A DNA stretch of 64,000 nt from Yersinia thracica (GCF_902170565.1 NZ_CABHXX010000135.1:1-64000), one strand, 5' to 3'. Positions 43,157 through 52,589 are shown, counted from the stretch's first letter. Translations and numbers: made by a program. Notes: generated by a model not told the origin, from the letters alone.

Positions 43157-43920
43157 ATCAGGGCCTCCCGCTGTTGGAAGACTTTACCCAGCACGTATTC
43201 GCGGCGGGCGATAAATTCAGGATCAGATTTAATGCTGCGGCAAGCTTCGCCGTCGGCATAGCGCTGACCAAAGTTCAGTGATAACCGCTCGACCACCTGC
43301 CCCGGTCCCGGCGACAGCAGCAATAACTCGCTGGCCAAAAAGACCGCTTCTTCAATATCGTGAGTAATCAGTAGAATTTGCTTGCCAGTATCGCGCCAAA
43401 TCGTCAGCAGCAACTCTTGCATCTGTTCGCGAGTAAAAGCATCCAGTGCGCCAAACGGCTCATCGAGCAGCAATAAACGCGGGTCAACCGCCAGCGCACG
43501 GGCAATCCCGACTCGCTGGCGCATACCTCCGGAAAGTTGCCAAATAAAGTGATGCTCAAAACCAGCTAACCCGACCCGATTAAGCATTTTCAGCGCGGTT
43601 GCCCGCCGCTGGGATTGACTTAACCCCGCCAGTTGCAAGCCAAACTCGACATTACTGACCACATCGCGCCACGGCAGTAAACCCTCATGCTGGAACACCA
43701 CTCCCCGCTCGGCACTGGGGCCGTGAACCGGAATATCATCCAGAGTGATGCTGCCAGCTGAAGGCTCCATAAACCCGGCAATCAGATTCAACAAGGTGGT
43801 TTTGCCGCAGCCCGATGGCCCCAATACCACGACTAACTGTCCGGATGCGATTTGTAATGACACATCCTGTAAAGCCGGTTTGCCCTGATATTCAGCCCAC
43901 AGGCCGCTAACGTTTAGCAT
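43153..43920 (-). CDS. tauB: Taurine ABC transporter ATPase TauB
   Basis: ATP-binding subunit of the taurine importer. 255 residues; Walker A GPSGCGKT (34-41), signature LSGGMRQR (129-136), Walker B LLLLDEP (149-155) and the switch His in ITHDIEEAV. 8 nt after tauA. Nitrate and sulfonate ATPase subfamily. Confidence 0.95.
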   Translation of the reverse strand: MLNVSGLWAEYQGKPALQDVSLQIASGQLVVVLGPSGCGKTTLLNLIAGFMEPSAGSITLDDIPVHGPSAERGVVFQHEGLLPWRDVVSNVEFGLQLAGLSQSQRRATALKMLNRVGLAGFEHHFIWQLSGGMRQRVGIARALAVDPRLLLLDEPFGALDAFTREQMQELLLTIWRDTGKQILLITHDIEEAVFLASELLLLSPGPGQVVERLSLNFGQRYADGEACRSIKSDPEFIARREYVLGKVFQQREALI

Positions 43921-43928
43921 GATGACTC

Positions 43929-44972
43929 CTAGGACTGCGGTGCCGCCTGAACCGCTTTCACAAAGCGGTCAGTGACGAAATTATGATAATCACTGGCCAC
44001 TTGCGGGATCTTACCTTGCTCTTTGAGGAACGCGGCAGTGTCGCGGATAGCCTGATCCACTGGCTGGCCCAGCTGTGTTATCTGTTCAGCCACTGGCAGA
44101 TAGGTATTGCCCTTCACCAACTCCGGCACTTGCTCGGCTGGTACGCCACTTAAACGCGCCAGCTGGCTCAAATTTTCTGGGTTTTTAAGCCATTGATCCG
44201 GCTGGGCCAAATAAGCCCCTTGGGCGGCTAATGCACTGCGGGCAAAGGCGGTCACCACTTCGGGATGTGCCTGGGCGAAATCTTTGCGCACTACCCAAAC
44301 ATCCAGAGTTGGCGCGCCCCATTGACCCACTTGCGCGGAATCCGTCAGCACCCTGCCAGTTTTGGCTAATTCGTTAACGGCGGGCGCCCAAACATACGCG
44401 CCATCAATATCACCGCGCTGCCAGGCGGCGGCGATGGCCGGTGGCTGTAAGTTCAGAATAGTGACTTGGCCCGGCTTGATGCCCCAATGTTTCAGAGCGG
44501 CGAGCAGGCTGTAATGGGTGGTGGAGATAAAGGGCACGGCGATGCGTTTACCGATTAAATCTTGCGGGGTTTTGATCTCTTTTTTGACCACTAATGCTTC
44601 AGAGCTACCCAGTTGTGAGGCTAGCAAGAAAACCTCAATCGGGACATTCTGACTGGCCGCAACCGCCAATGGGCTGGAGCCGATATTCCCGATTTGTACA
44701 TCACCCGAGGCCAGCGCCCTAACCACACTGGAGCCGCTATCAAACTTGCGCCAATCCACCTTGGCACCAGAAAGCTTGGCAAAACTGTTATCCGCCTGGG
44801 CGACCTTGGCCGGTTCGGCAGAAGTTTGGTAGGCCACCGTCACATCGACAGCATGCGCACTGGCCGCCACCAATGACAGAGCCAACAGCGCGCTAGCGGG
44901 CCGTAAGAAGCCGCGAATGGCGGCGGCAAGACTTGCAGAAGATAAGCTTGTAGAAGATAAGATTACCGCCAT
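43929..44972 (-). CDS. tauA: Taurine-binding periplasmic protein TauA
   Basis: Periplasmic receptor of the taurine ABC importer. 347 residues from the ATG at 44972 with GGAG upstream. The signal peptide is unusually long (cleavage near residue 41, SAHA-VDVTV) because the N-terminus carries a 5-residue tandem repeat ([10 protein letters not shown]) encoded by a 15-bp repeat. The mature part starts [20 protein letters not shown] as in E. coli TauA. First gene of tauABCD; a strong inverted repeat lies 100 nt upstream. Confidence 0.94.
   Translation of the reverse strand: MAVILSSTSLSSASLAAAIRGFLRPASALLALSLVAASAHAVDVTVAYQTSAEPAKVAQADNSFAKLSGAKVDWRKFDSGSSVVRALASGDVQIGNIGSSPLAVAASQNVPIEVFLLASQLGSSEALVVKKEIKTPQDLIGKRIAVPFISTTHYSLLAALKHWGIKPGQVTILNLQPPAIAAAWQRGDIDGAYVWAPAVNELAKTGRVLTDSAQVGQWGAPTLDVWVVRKDFAQAHPEVVTAFARSALAAQGAYLAQPDQWLKNPENLSQLARLSGVPAEQVPELVKGNTYLPVAEQITQLGQPVDQAIRDTAAFLKEQGKIPQVASDYHNFVTDRFVKAVQAAPQS
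44932..44961. repeat. 15-bp tandem repeat in tauA signal-peptide region
   Basis: Two copies of CTTGYAGAAGATAAG (44932-44946 and 44947-44961) differing at one base. In frame, each adds five residues to the N-terminal region of TauA. Confidence 0.85.
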
Positions 44973-45072
44973 GGTGCACTCCGCTCGGTTAACAGTGTCA
45001 TTCGCTAGTATTGCGACCTTTAGCGCACAGGGGCGCTGAGATGACAGTGATACCTGAAGGCGGAATGGGGAC

Positions 45073-45103
45073 AAAGGAATAAAAAATTATTCTTTATTCC
45101 TTT
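45073..45103. promoter_or_regulatory. Inverted repeat upstream of tauA
   Basis: AAAGGAATAAA and TTTATTCCTTT, an 11-bp perfect inverted repeat around a 9-nt A/T-rich centre, about 100 bp before the tauA start. Its TTATTCC arms resemble half-sites reported for CysB/Cbl-type LysR regulators of sulfur-starvation genes. A hairpin in the leader is the alternative. Confidence 0.5.
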
Positions 45104-45141
45104 ATGCGATAACAAGAATGGAAATTGTCGGCATTGCCAGC

Positions 45142-45924
45142 TTAAATAACTATCTGACCTTTTATGAAAATGCGCGATTCACCGGAGATAACCGTGCGAT
45201 CTCCGGCTAACGTGCAGAATAACTCGCCACCTCGTGCCGATATCTGGCGAGCATGGAGGGACGTTCTGCCCAAGCGAGCCGCCCAATAGGGCATTAATGT
45301 GCAATGGGCCGAGCCGGTCACCGGGTCTTCATTACTGCCGAGGGTAAAGTAGCGCGAAACAAAATCGACCTCATCACCGGGTGCCGTCACAATCACACCA
45401 CGGCCAGCGAAAGCAATGAGCGCAGCAATATCCGGCTGTAATTGCTGAACTTGTTGCTCATTCTCCAGCACCACCAATAGGGACTTTGCTTGCCATACCT
45501 GTTGAATATCAACCGCTAGCAAGGTTTTCAACTGCGCCGAAATCGCGATTTTCTCTGGAGGCAATGTGGGGAAATTCAGTGACAGCCGGTTAAAGTTATC
45601 GGCATCGCGTTTGACATGTAAATCACCGCTGGCGCTACGAAAACAGATATCGTGCAAACCGGGGTTCACCACATTGAACATCACATGCGCCGCCGCCAAG
45701 GTGCCGTGACCGCATAAATCCACTTCACGTTCCGGCGTAAACCACCGAATTGCCGATTTATCCCCTGCGTCCCAGACAAAACTGGTTTCCGGCAAATTGA
45801 CTTCAGCGGCAATACGCTGCATTTCTTCTGCCGACAGTGGCTTTTTCAGCAAATACACCCCGGCCGGGTTACCGGATAACCCGCGGCCGATAAACGCATC
45901 AACATGAAAATAGTTGTAAGCCAT
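45142..45924 (-). CDS. PhzF-family isomerase/epimerase-like protein
   Basis: Member of the PhzF/DapF-fold family. 260 residues; two similar halves, with YFHVDAFIGRGLSGNPAGV near the start, the catalytic Glu in NLPETSFV, DLCGHGTLAAA and SNEDPVTGSAHC. Most family members have no known substrate; PhzF isomerises a phenazine intermediate, but there are no phenazine genes here. The ATG at 45924 is preceded by GGAG. It stands between the tau operon and a LysE-family exporter on the same strand, 42 nt from the exporter, and may be cotranscribed with it. Confidence 0.85.
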   Translation of the reverse strand: MAYNYFHVDAFIGRGLSGNPAGVYLLKKPLSAEEMQRIAAEVNLPETSFVWDAGDKSAIRWFTPEREVDLCGHGTLAAAHVMFNVVNPGLHDICFRSASGDLHVKRDADNFNRLSLNFPTLPPEKIAISAQLKTLLAVDIQQVWQAKSLLVVLENEQQVQQLQPDIAALIAFAGRGVIVTAPGDEVDFVSRYFTLGSNEDPVTGSAHCTLMPYWAARLGRTSLHARQISARGGELFCTLAGDRTVISGESRIFIKGQIVI

Positions 45925-45966
45925 CAATTAACTCCGGTGATTAATTAGTGCCAAATCAGCGCTCGA

Positions 45967-46569
45967 TCAATGCCAAATCAACAAGACACAGGCCGCTGTC
46001 AGCAACCCCATCGAGATATTAAAAGTAAACCAGGCCCGGCGACTGCGCAGCAAACGGCCAATCAAAGTACCAAAACCCAGCCAAATAATACCGGCCACCA
46101 GATTCACCATAAACATGCCAAGACTTATCATTAAGATGGAATGATGATAAGCCGCACCCGCCATGCTAAAACTGGCGACTGATCCTAATCCCATCAGCCA
46201 GGCTTTTGGGTTAAGAAATTGCAATAGCCAACCCTGATATAATCGCAGCGGTTTTGGCGGGACGACATTGGTTTCTAATTTTTCATAGGCTGAAGTGGCA
46301 ATTTTCCATGCCAACCACAGCAGATAAAGACTGCCGAGAATTTTCAGGATTAAATGCAGGGAGGGATAAACTAATATCAGGCCGCCGACACCAAATGCCA
46401 CCAGCAACAGCATGCTCTGCATACCCAACATAATGCCTAACATCAACCAGATAGAGCGCATAAAGCCGAAGTTAGCCCCGGCTGAGGTTAATAACATATT
46501 GTTTGGGCCGGGGGTAATTGCAGCAACCCAGAGAAAACCTACCATTGAAAGAAATAAACTCAGTTCCAT
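45967..46569 (-). CDS. LysE/RhtB-family amino acid exporter
   Basis: Inner-membrane exporter of the LysE superfamily. 200 residues from the ATG at 46569 (MELSLFLSMVGFL); about six hydrophobic segments and the signatures AITPGPNNMLL and FLNPKAWLMGLG. Substrate unknown; amino acids or derivatives are the usual cargo. First of two genes with the PhzF homologue; divergent from yheT, sharing an 83-bp region with a CRP-like site. Confidence 0.87.
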   Translation of the reverse strand: MELSLFLSMVGFLWVAAITPGPNNMLLTSAGANFGFMRSIWLMLGIMLGMQSMLLLVAFGVGGLILVYPSLHLILKILGSLYLLWLAWKIATSAYEKLETNVVPPKPLRLYQGWLLQFLNPKAWLMGLGSVASFSMAGAAYHHSILMISLGMFMVNLVAGIIWLGFGTLIGRLLRSRRAWFTFNISMGLLTAACVLLIWH

Positions 46570-46623
46570 GAGACGGGTGCCTCTCACCCAAAATGATGCG
46601 CGATATACCCATGAAGCTAACAG

Positions 46624-46639
46624 TGTGCTATTGATCACA
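46624..46639. promoter_or_regulatory. CRP-like site between the LysE gene and yheT
   Basis: TGTGC-TATTGA-TCACA matches the CRP consensus TGTGA-N6-TCACA at nine of ten positions. It is centred about 22 bp before the yheT start and 62 bp before the LysE-family gene start. Confidence 0.5.
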
Positions 46640-46652
46640 CAAGAGCAATGAC

Positions 46653-47690
46653 ATGATTTCCATTCACCATATGCATGAAATATTTCGTCCGCTGGCCGGT
46701 GCCAGTAACCCACATTTACAAACGCTGCTGCCGCGCTTGGTCAGGCGGCGCGTGCAGCTGCAACCTTTTTGGCAACGGCTGGAACTGCCCGATGGGGATT
46801 TTGTCGATCTGGCCTGGAGTGAAAACCCTGAGCTGGCGCGTGATAAACCCAGAGTGGTGCTATTCCACGGGCTGGAAGGGAATTTTTACAGCCCTTATGC
46901 CCATGGGTTACTGCGCGCCTGGCAAGACCGCGGGTGGCTGGGGGTGGTGATGCATTTTCGCGGATGCAGTGGCGAACCAAATCGTAAGTCACGCATTTAT
47001 CACTCCGGTGAAACAGAAGATGCCCGCTTCTTTCTGCGCTGGTTGCGGGAAAGCTATGGTCAGGTGCCCACCGCCGCGGTTGGCGTCTCTTTAGGCGGCA
47101 ATATGCTGGCGCTCTATTTAGCTCAACAAGGGCAGTTAGCTCAACAAGGACAGTTAGCGGAGCAAGGGCAAGAGAGCTTATTAGAGGCAGCCGTGGTGGT
47201 TTCTGCACCGCTGATGCTCGAACCTTGTGCTGACCGCATGGAGCAAGGTTTCTCGCGCATTTATCAGCGCTATTTGTTGAACCAACTCAAATTAAATGCC
47301 ACCCGTAAACTACTGCATTACCCCGACAGCCTGCCGTTGGATCTGACTCAATTGAAAGGATTGCGGCGAATCAGAGAGTTTGATGATGTCATAACGGCTA
47401 AAATACATGGCTTCAATGATGCGTTGGATTATTATCGGCGTTGCAGCGCGTTACCTAAGCTGTCACACATTAAGACGCCGCTGCTTATCATTCATGCCAA
47501 AGATGACCCGTTCATGACCCCCGAGGTTATCCCGAATCTCAACGAGTTACCGGACAATATTGCTTATCAGCTCACAGAACACGGCGGCCATGTCGGTTTT
47601 GTCGGCGGCTCATTAAAACACCCACAAATGTGGTTGGAACAACGTATTCCAGCCTGGCTTTCCCCCTATTTGGAGCAATCATCATGCTGA
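46653..47690 (+). CDS. yheT: Alpha/beta hydrolase YheT
   Basis: Predicted cytosolic esterase of the YheT/ABHD family, substrate unknown. 345 residues; oxyanion region FHGLEGN, the nucleophile elbow GVSLGGN with Ser at about 148, the acid in IHAKDDPFM and the His in TEHGGHVGF form the triad. A three-unit, 18-bp in-frame repeat (Q-rich, QGQLAQ) after the nucleophile helix inserts about 13 residues relative to E. coli. Start taken at 46653; an ATG at 46671 is possible. Confidence 0.92.
   Translation: MISIHHMHEIFRPLAGASNPHLQTLLPRLVRRRVQLQPFWQRLELPDGDFVDLAWSENPELARDKPRVVLFHGLEGNFYSPYAHGLLRAWQDRGWLGVVMHFRGCSGEPNRKSRIYHSGETEDARFFLRWLRESYGQVPTAAVGVSLGGNMLALYLAQQGQLAQQGQLAEQGQESLLEAAVVVSAPLMLEPCADRMEQGFSRIYQRYLLNQLKLNATRKLLHYPDSLPLDLTQLKGLRRIREFDDVITAKIHGFNDALDYYRRCSALPKLSHIKTPLLIIHAKDDPFMTPEVIPNLNELPDNIAYQLTEHGGHVGFVGGSLKHPQMWLEQRIPAWLSPYLEQSSC
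47118..47171. repeat. 18-bp in-frame minisatellite within yheT
   Basis: Three tandem units of 18 bp (47118-47135, 47136-47153, 47154-47171) with consensus TTAGCTCAACAAGGGCAG; units 1 and 2 differ at one base, unit 3 at four. Each encodes LAQQGQ. Likely variable in copy number. Confidence 0.9.
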
Positions 47691-47920
47691 TCCCCTGGCA
47701 ACAAGTCGACAGTGAAACACTGGATAATCTGCTGGAAGCCTTTGTGCTACGTGAAGGCACGGATTACGGCGAGCATGAACGTTCATTGACCCAAAAAGTC
47801 GAAGACGTCCGCCGTCAGTTGGTCAGTGGTGAGGCGGTTTTGGTCTGGTCCGAGTTACACGAGACCATCAATATTATGCCGCGCGGTGCATTTCGAGCCG
47901 GTGCAGAAGAGTTGCCATAA
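47684..47920 (+). CDS. yheU: YheU family protein
   Basis: A conserved cytosolic protein of 78 residues and unknown function, with [20 protein letters not shown] and the core [14 protein letters not shown]. The ATG overlaps the end of yheT by 7 nt, indicating coupling. The frame is open upstream inside yheT; the ATG at 47684 matches E. coli MLIPW. Confidence 0.92.
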   Translation: MLIPWQQVDSETLDNLLEAFVLREGTDYGEHERSLTQKVEDVRRQLVSGEAVLVWSELHETINIMPRGAFRAGAEELP

Positions 47921-48061
47921 TCCTCACTGGGTCATGACACTCGCCGAGTAAAATCAGGGTGACAAGCCGGACACTTTGCCCTAAAAATAACCATTAGTGC
48001 TAAAAAACAGCCAATTTCATCCTGTCCACTGAGGATCTAACCCCATGGAGTTACAGCTAAT

Positions 48062-48931
48062 ATGTCAACTAAACATCCGGTTATAGCCGTCACCGGCTCA
48101 AGTGGCGCAGGGACGACGACAACCAGCCTGGCGTTTCGCAAAATTTTTCAGCAATTGAATATTCGCGCGGCGCAAATTGAGGGTGATAGCTTCCACCGCT
48201 ATACCCGCCCAGAAATGGATACCGTCATCCGTAAGGCGCGGGATCAAGGGCGGCATATCAGCTATTTTGGCCCAGAAGCCAATGACTTTGGTCAGTTAGA
48301 ATACAGTGTGGAAGAGTACGGCAAAAATGGCTCGGGGCGTTCACGTAAGTATTTGCACACTTATGATGAAGCGGTGCCTTATAACCAAATTCCAGGCACT
48401 TTCACCCCTTGGGAGGCGCTGCCAGAACCTACCGATGTATTATTTTATGAAGGGCTGCACGGCGGAGTCGTGACCGAGCATCATGATGTGGCAAAACATG
48501 TCGATTTACTGGTCGGCGTGGTGCCCATCGTCAACCTGGAGTGGATTCAAAAATTAGTCCGGGATACCGGTGAGCGCGGCCATTCCCGTGAGGCGGTGAT
48601 GGATTCCGTGGTGCGCTCCATGGACGATTACATTAACTACATTACGCCGCAGTTCTCGCGCACCCACATTAACTTTCAGCGCGTGCCGACCGTCGACACC
48701 TCAAATCCATTTGCCGCTAAAGCCATTCCTTCACTGGATGAAAGTTTTGTTGTCATTCATTTCCGCGGTTTGGATCAAATCGATTTCCCCTACTTATTGG
48801 CCATGCTGCAAGGGTCTTTTATCTCCAATATCAACACTTTGGTTGTCCCTGGCGGGAAGATGGGGCTGGCAATGGAGCTGATTATGGCCCCGCTGGTGCA
48901 GCAATTACTGGAAGGGAAAAAAATTATTTAA
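48062..48931 (+). CDS. prkB: Phosphoribulokinase-like protein PrkB
   Basis: P-loop kinase homologous to phosphoribulokinase. Its substrate in non-photosynthetic bacteria is unknown, and no Rubisco gene is present. 289 residues; Walker A-like GSSGAGTTTTS (12-22), where the usual Lys is replaced by Thr as in other proteins of this family, and EGDSFHRYTRPEMD. Near-identical to the E. coli protein and located, as there, between yheU and yhfA. Confidence 0.93.
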   Translation: MSTKHPVIAVTGSSGAGTTTTSLAFRKIFQQLNIRAAQIEGDSFHRYTRPEMDTVIRKARDQGRHISYFGPEANDFGQLEYSVEEYGKNGSGRSRKYLHTYDEAVPYNQIPGTFTPWEALPEPTDVLFYEGLHGGVVTEHHDVAKHVDLLVGVVPIVNLEWIQKLVRDTGERGHSREAVMDSVVRSMDDYINYITPQFSRTHINFQRVPTVDTSNPFAAKAIPSLDESFVVIHFRGLDQIDFPYLLAMLQGSFISNINTLVVPGGKMGLAMELIMAPLVQQLLEGKKII

Positions 48932-48945
48932 CGGGTTGAATAATA

Positions 48946-48976
48946 AACCCATAACCTAGTCGCTAAGCTATGGGTT
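48946..48976. terminator. Bidirectional hairpin between prkB and yhfA
   Basis: AACCCATA and TATGGGTT arms with an inner TAG/CTA pairing; GCGCTTTT follows on the plus strand and TATTATTC on the minus strand. It lies between convergent genes. Confidence 0.6.
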
Positions 48977-48984
48977 AAGCGCTT

Positions 48985-49392
48985 TTACGCGATGTCACGG
49001 ATTTCAAAACTGTGGGTAATGGTCGCCGCTTTCCCCAACATCAAAGAAACCGAGCAATATTTCTCTGCTGAAAGCTCAACTGCGCGCTCAACAATTTTAT
49101 CGGTCAAGCCTTTACCGCTGACAATAAAATGCAAGTTAATTTGTGTAAACAGGCGCGGTGCTTCTTCCCGGCGCTGCGAGGTTAATGTCACTTCGCAATC
49201 GCGCACATCGTTGCGCCCCTTTTGCAAAATGGAAACGACATCAATTGCACTACAGCCCCCTGCCGACATTAACAACATTTCCATCGGGCTAGGAGCTTTG
49301 TCGCCTGCATTTCCGTCCATCAAAACCTGATGACCTGAAGCTGATTCACCCAAAAATGTCAGCCCCTCAACCCACTTTACACGTGCCTGCAT
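48985..49392 (-). CDS. yhfA: OsmC-like protein YhfA
   Basis: OsmC/Ohr-family thiol protein of 135 residues. The two reactive cysteines of the family are present, in SAGGCSAIDV (about 48) and EKYCSVSLML (about 113), which suggests peroxidase or sulfur-related chemistry; the true substrate is unknown. Divergent from crp, an arrangement kept from E. coli. Confidence 0.93.
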   Translation of the reverse strand: MQARVKWVEGLTFLGESASGHQVLMDGNAGDKAPSPMEMLLMSAGGCSAIDVVSILQKGRNDVRDCEVTLTSQRREEAPRLFTQINLHFIVSGKGLTDKIVERAVELSAEKYCSVSLMLGKAATITHSFEIRDIA

Positions 49393-49726
49393 AACTCTTG
49401 CTCCCGGTTAAATTTTCGGATTCAGACTACCCTTTCATTTACAAACTGGCAATGTAACCCGATGTTCATCATGCTGAAGCGATACAACACAAGACACTGG
49501 CCTCATCCTGTGCTACAAACAGAACCGAAAGTGTTGTTTTTTGAATTAAATAGGGTAGCTTCTCAATACTCAGTGAAGGGTTTCTACTCGGTACGCATCT
49601 TGGTTATACCTTTCGGCAGTTGAGCAAATTAATATGCTAAATGAAAGTGTATTTTATAAGCACGCCGTACAGGGAACTCTGAGCCCTGTTAAGTTAGGCT
49701 GCGATAACAACAGAGGATAACAGCGA
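49393..49726. other. yhfA-crp divergent intergenic region
   Basis: No gene seen. The region holds the crp promoter and leader: a GAGGATAACAGCGA ribosome-binding region like that of E. coli crp, and a small hairpin ACAGGG...CCCTGT at about 49668-49688. CRP autoregulation sites are expected from E. coli, but no clear TGTGA-N6-TCACA match could be read by eye. Confidence 0.5.
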
Positions 49727-50359
49727 ATGGTTCTCGGCAAGCCACAAACAGACCCGACTCTCGAATGGTTCCTGTCTCATTGCCATATCCACAAATATCC
49801 ATCGAAAAGTACGCTAATTCACCAAGGTGAAAAAGCCGAAACGCTTTACTACATCGTGAAAGGCTCCGTTGCGGTGCTTATCAAAGATGAAGAAGGTAAA
49901 GAGATGATTCTCTCCTATTTAAACCAGGGAGATTTCATCGGCGAGCTTGGATTATTTGAAGAAGGCCAAGAACGTAGTGCTTGGGTTAGGGCAAAAACTG
50001 CCTGTGAAGTGGCTGAAATTTCTTACAAAAAATTCCGTCAGCTGATTCAGGTCAATCCAGATATCTTGATGCGCCTGTCTTCACAAATGGCGAATCGCTT
50101 ACAGATAACATCTGAGAAAGTGGGTAACCTCGCCTTCCTGGATGTCACTGGGCGCATTGCACAAACGCTGCTTAATCTGGCAAAACAACCGGATGCCATG
50201 ACCCACCCAGATGGGATGCAGATAAAGATTACCCGCCAGGAAATTGGTCAAATAGTTGGCTGTTCCCGCGAAACTGTGGGGCGGATACTAAAAATGCTAG
50301 AAGATCAAAATCTGATCTCCGCGCATGGTAAAACGATTGTCGTTTACGGCACTCGTTAA
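49727..50359 (+). CDS. crp: cAMP receptor protein CRP
   Basis: Global transcription activator of carbon metabolism that binds DNA as a dimer with cAMP. 210 residues; cyclic-nucleotide domain with [20 protein letters not shown], dimer helix C and a C-terminal HTH ([20 protein letters not shown], about 169-188). Essentially identical to E. coli CRP. At least one candidate target lies in the window, at 46624. Confidence 0.99.
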   Translation: MVLGKPQTDPTLEWFLSHCHIHKYPSKSTLIHQGEKAETLYYIVKGSVAVLIKDEEGKEMILSYLNQGDFIGELGLFEEGQERSAWVRAKTACEVAEISYKKFRQLIQVNPDILMRLSSQMANRLQITSEKVGNLAFLDVTGRIAQTLLNLAKQPDAMTHPDGMQIKITRQEIGQIVGCSRETVGRILKMLEDQNLISAHGKTIVVYGTR

Positions 50360-50367
50360 TTCCCTAT

Positions 50368-50398
50368 AAACCGGTGCTGTTACCTCGGCACCGGTTTT
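50368..50398 (+). terminator. crp terminator
   Basis: AACCGGTGC and GCACCGGTT form a 9-bp stem followed by TTCTC, the same structure as after E. coli crp. Confidence 0.88.
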
Positions 50399-50435
50399 CT
50401 CAATCTTTTGTGATTAATAAATTTCTGGGGCCTAT

Positions 50436-52559
50436 ATGAATTGGCAACGGCTTATTTATCATCCTGAAGTAAATTATGCACTCCGCCAGACACTTGTTCT
50501 CTGCTTGCCGGCGGCATTGGGGTTCGCGATAGGCGAATTGCGGTTGGGGTTGATGTTCTCCCTGATACCCGCCTGCTGTAATATTGCAGCGCTAGATACT
50601 CCCCATCAACATTTCTTCCGGCGACTGATTGTCGGCGGGGCTCTCTTTACCTTCAGTAGTTTTCTGACTCAACAACTGCTGCTGTGGGATATTCCATTAC
50701 CTGCGGTGATGCTTGGCTTGGCATTAATATTGGGTGTCAGTGGCGCTATCAGCCAGCTCAATGGCCGCCTGCTCCCCGCCGCACTTATCGCCGCTATTTT
50801 TAGCCTCAGCATGGTAGGCCGTGCGCCTATCTGGCAAGCGCCATTGATGTGTGCCGTGGGGACTCTCTGGTATGGCCTATTTACCTGGCTATGGTTCCGG
50901 TTATGTAAAGACCAGCCGATCCGTGAGCCATTAAGTCAGCTTTATCATTTGTTGGCCGATTATTGCGATGCTAAATACAGTTTGTTTGGTCAGCATGTGG
51001 AGCTAGAAAAGGCAATGCCGCCGCTGCTTGACCGGCAACAAGGCATAATGGACAAGATTAATCAGCTTTATCAGCAATTTAACTTGATCGACAATGCCAC
51101 TAAAAAAGAGCGGAAACGGCTATTGAATTTGTTTCAAATGGCGCTCGATTTGCAGGAACACGTCACTGCGGCGGTGAGTCAGTCAGAAAAAACGCAAGAG
51201 TTAATTGACCAAAGCCCGATAGAAAGAGTCCTTAAGCGCAATATGCAGGTTATCTCGACGCAAATGCGCACCATCGCCGATGATATTCTCTATCATCACC
51301 GCGCGAAAAATCATTTCAGTGCGAGCGATGCGCTGGTCGAACTGGAAGAGATTGCCCAGCAGCACCCGGATAACCCAGTGGCGCAATTTTTCTATTATCA
51401 TATCAGCCATGTTACCCAGATCCTGAGCGACCAACGCCCGCAGTATGACCGCGCCTTGATGTCCAGCCAGCCATCTCAGCCGTTCTGGCCAGCACTCACC
51501 AGCTATTTATCTTTTAAATCCAGTGCATTGCGGGATGCCGCTCGCCTTGGCGTCACTTTGGCCGCCGGCAGTTACATCGGTACCTTGATTCATCTGCCCA
51601 AACCTTATTGGATTTTGCTCACCGTGATGCTGGTTACGCAAAACGGCTATAACGCCACTAAAATTCGAATTCATCACCGCGCCCTTGGCACTCTGATCGG
51701 GCTGTTACTCGCGGCAGCTTTGCTGCATTTTCAAATGCCGGAAGGCACCACGCTAAGCATTATGTTGCTCATCACCCTGGTCGCCTATCTGGTTCAACGC
51801 AAAAACTATGGCTGGTCGGTCATTTTCAGAACCATCACTACGGTCTATATCTTGCAGTTATTGACCGGCGAAGGTGCAGACTTTTTAATCCCGCGATTGT
51901 TGGATACGTTAATTGGCTGTGCATTGGCCTTTGCCAGTACATTGTGGCTATGGCCGCAGTGGCAAAGCGGTTTACTGCGTAAAAATGCGCATCAAACGCT
52001 GGAGAGTTATCAGAAAATCCTGCGCATCCTGCTGAAACCTCATCCGAATATCGAACAACTGGCGTTTGAGCGCATCCAGGTGAACAAGGCCAGCAACGCC
52101 GTCCTCAGTTCACTGAAACAAGCTATGCAGGAGCCGGGGTTCAACTCAAAATATCTGGCGGATATGCGCCTGTGGGCCACCCATAGCGAACTTATTGTCG
52201 GGAATATCAATGAGATGACCATCCTGACGCGGGCTTATCCAGTGGAAGAGTCACCGGCAGAATCAGATAAACACCACATTCAGCTGACAGTTAGGTTGGC
52301 GGAAGAGTATTTGCAGCTCTGTGAAATGGCGATTCAACAATGTCAGCAACGGCTGGAGTCAGATACCAGTGAGGATAATAACGATTTTGTTCAAATGCCA
52401 GATGTGGATGCTGATACGCAAATCTCTGAACTTGAACGTAATTTACGGCGTATTTTGTCGCATTTGAGTGTGATGCATACCGTTTCATCGCTGGCATGGC
52501 AGCAACAGCCGCACCACGGTATTTGGCGCAGCCGGAAACTGCGGGGGACGGCATCGTAA
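50436..52559 (+). CDS. yhfK: FUSC-family inner-membrane protein YhfK
   Basis: Predicted membrane transporter or permease related to YccS and aromatic-acid exporters; function unknown. 707 residues with two bundles of transmembrane helices (about 20-165 and 385-510) that separate a cytosolic helical domain, followed by a soluble C-terminal domain. The second bundle contains GYNATKIRIHHRALGTLIGL, a family signature. It lies downstream of crp beyond its terminator, as in E. coli. Confidence 0.92.
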   Translation: MNWQRLIYHPEVNYALRQTLVLCLPAALGFAIGELRLGLMFSLIPACCNIAALDTPHQHFFRRLIVGGALFTFSSFLTQQLLLWDIPLPAVMLGLALILGVSGAISQLNGRLLPAALIAAIFSLSMVGRAPIWQAPLMCAVGTLWYGLFTWLWFRLCKDQPIREPLSQLYHLLADYCDAKYSLFGQHVELEKAMPPLLDRQQGIMDKINQLYQQFNLIDNATKKERKRLLNLFQMALDLQEHVTAAVSQSEKTQELIDQSPIERVLKRNMQVISTQMRTIADDILYHHRAKNHFSASDALVELEEIAQQHPDNPVAQFFYYHISHVTQILSDQRPQYDRALMSSQPSQPFWPALTSYLSFKSSALRDAARLGVTLAAGSYIGTLIHLPKPYWILLTVMLVTQNGYNATKIRIHHRALGTLIGLLLAAALLHFQMPEGTTLSIMLLITLVAYLVQRKNYGWSVIFRTITTVYILQLLTGEGADFLIPRLLDTLIGCALAFASTLWLWPQWQSGLLRKNAHQTLESYQKILRILLKPHPNIEQLAFERIQVNKASNAVLSSLKQAMQEPGFNSKYLADMRLWATHSELIVGNINEMTILTRAYPVEESPAESDKHHIQLTVRLAEEYLQLCEMAIQQCQQRLESDTSEDNNDFVQMPDVDADTQISELERNLRRILSHLSVMHTVSSLAWQQQPHHGIWRSRKLRGTAS

Positions 52560-52561
52560 AT

Positions 52562-52589
52562 AAAAAAAGGAGAGACAAAAAGCCTCTCC
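52562..52589 (-). terminator. argD terminator
   Basis: On the minus strand GGAGAG...CTCTCC hairpin followed by TTTTTTTA. On the plus strand the same stem lies just after yhfK but lacks a U-tract. Confidence 0.85.

Noticed and set aside
46741-47208. 155-codon minus-strand frame opposite yheT
   Set aside because: Antisense shadow; the 18-bp repeat inflates the open frame.
48062-48931. PrkB as evidence for carbon fixation
   Set aside because: The family occurs widely in non-photosynthetic enterobacteria and no Rubisco gene is present.
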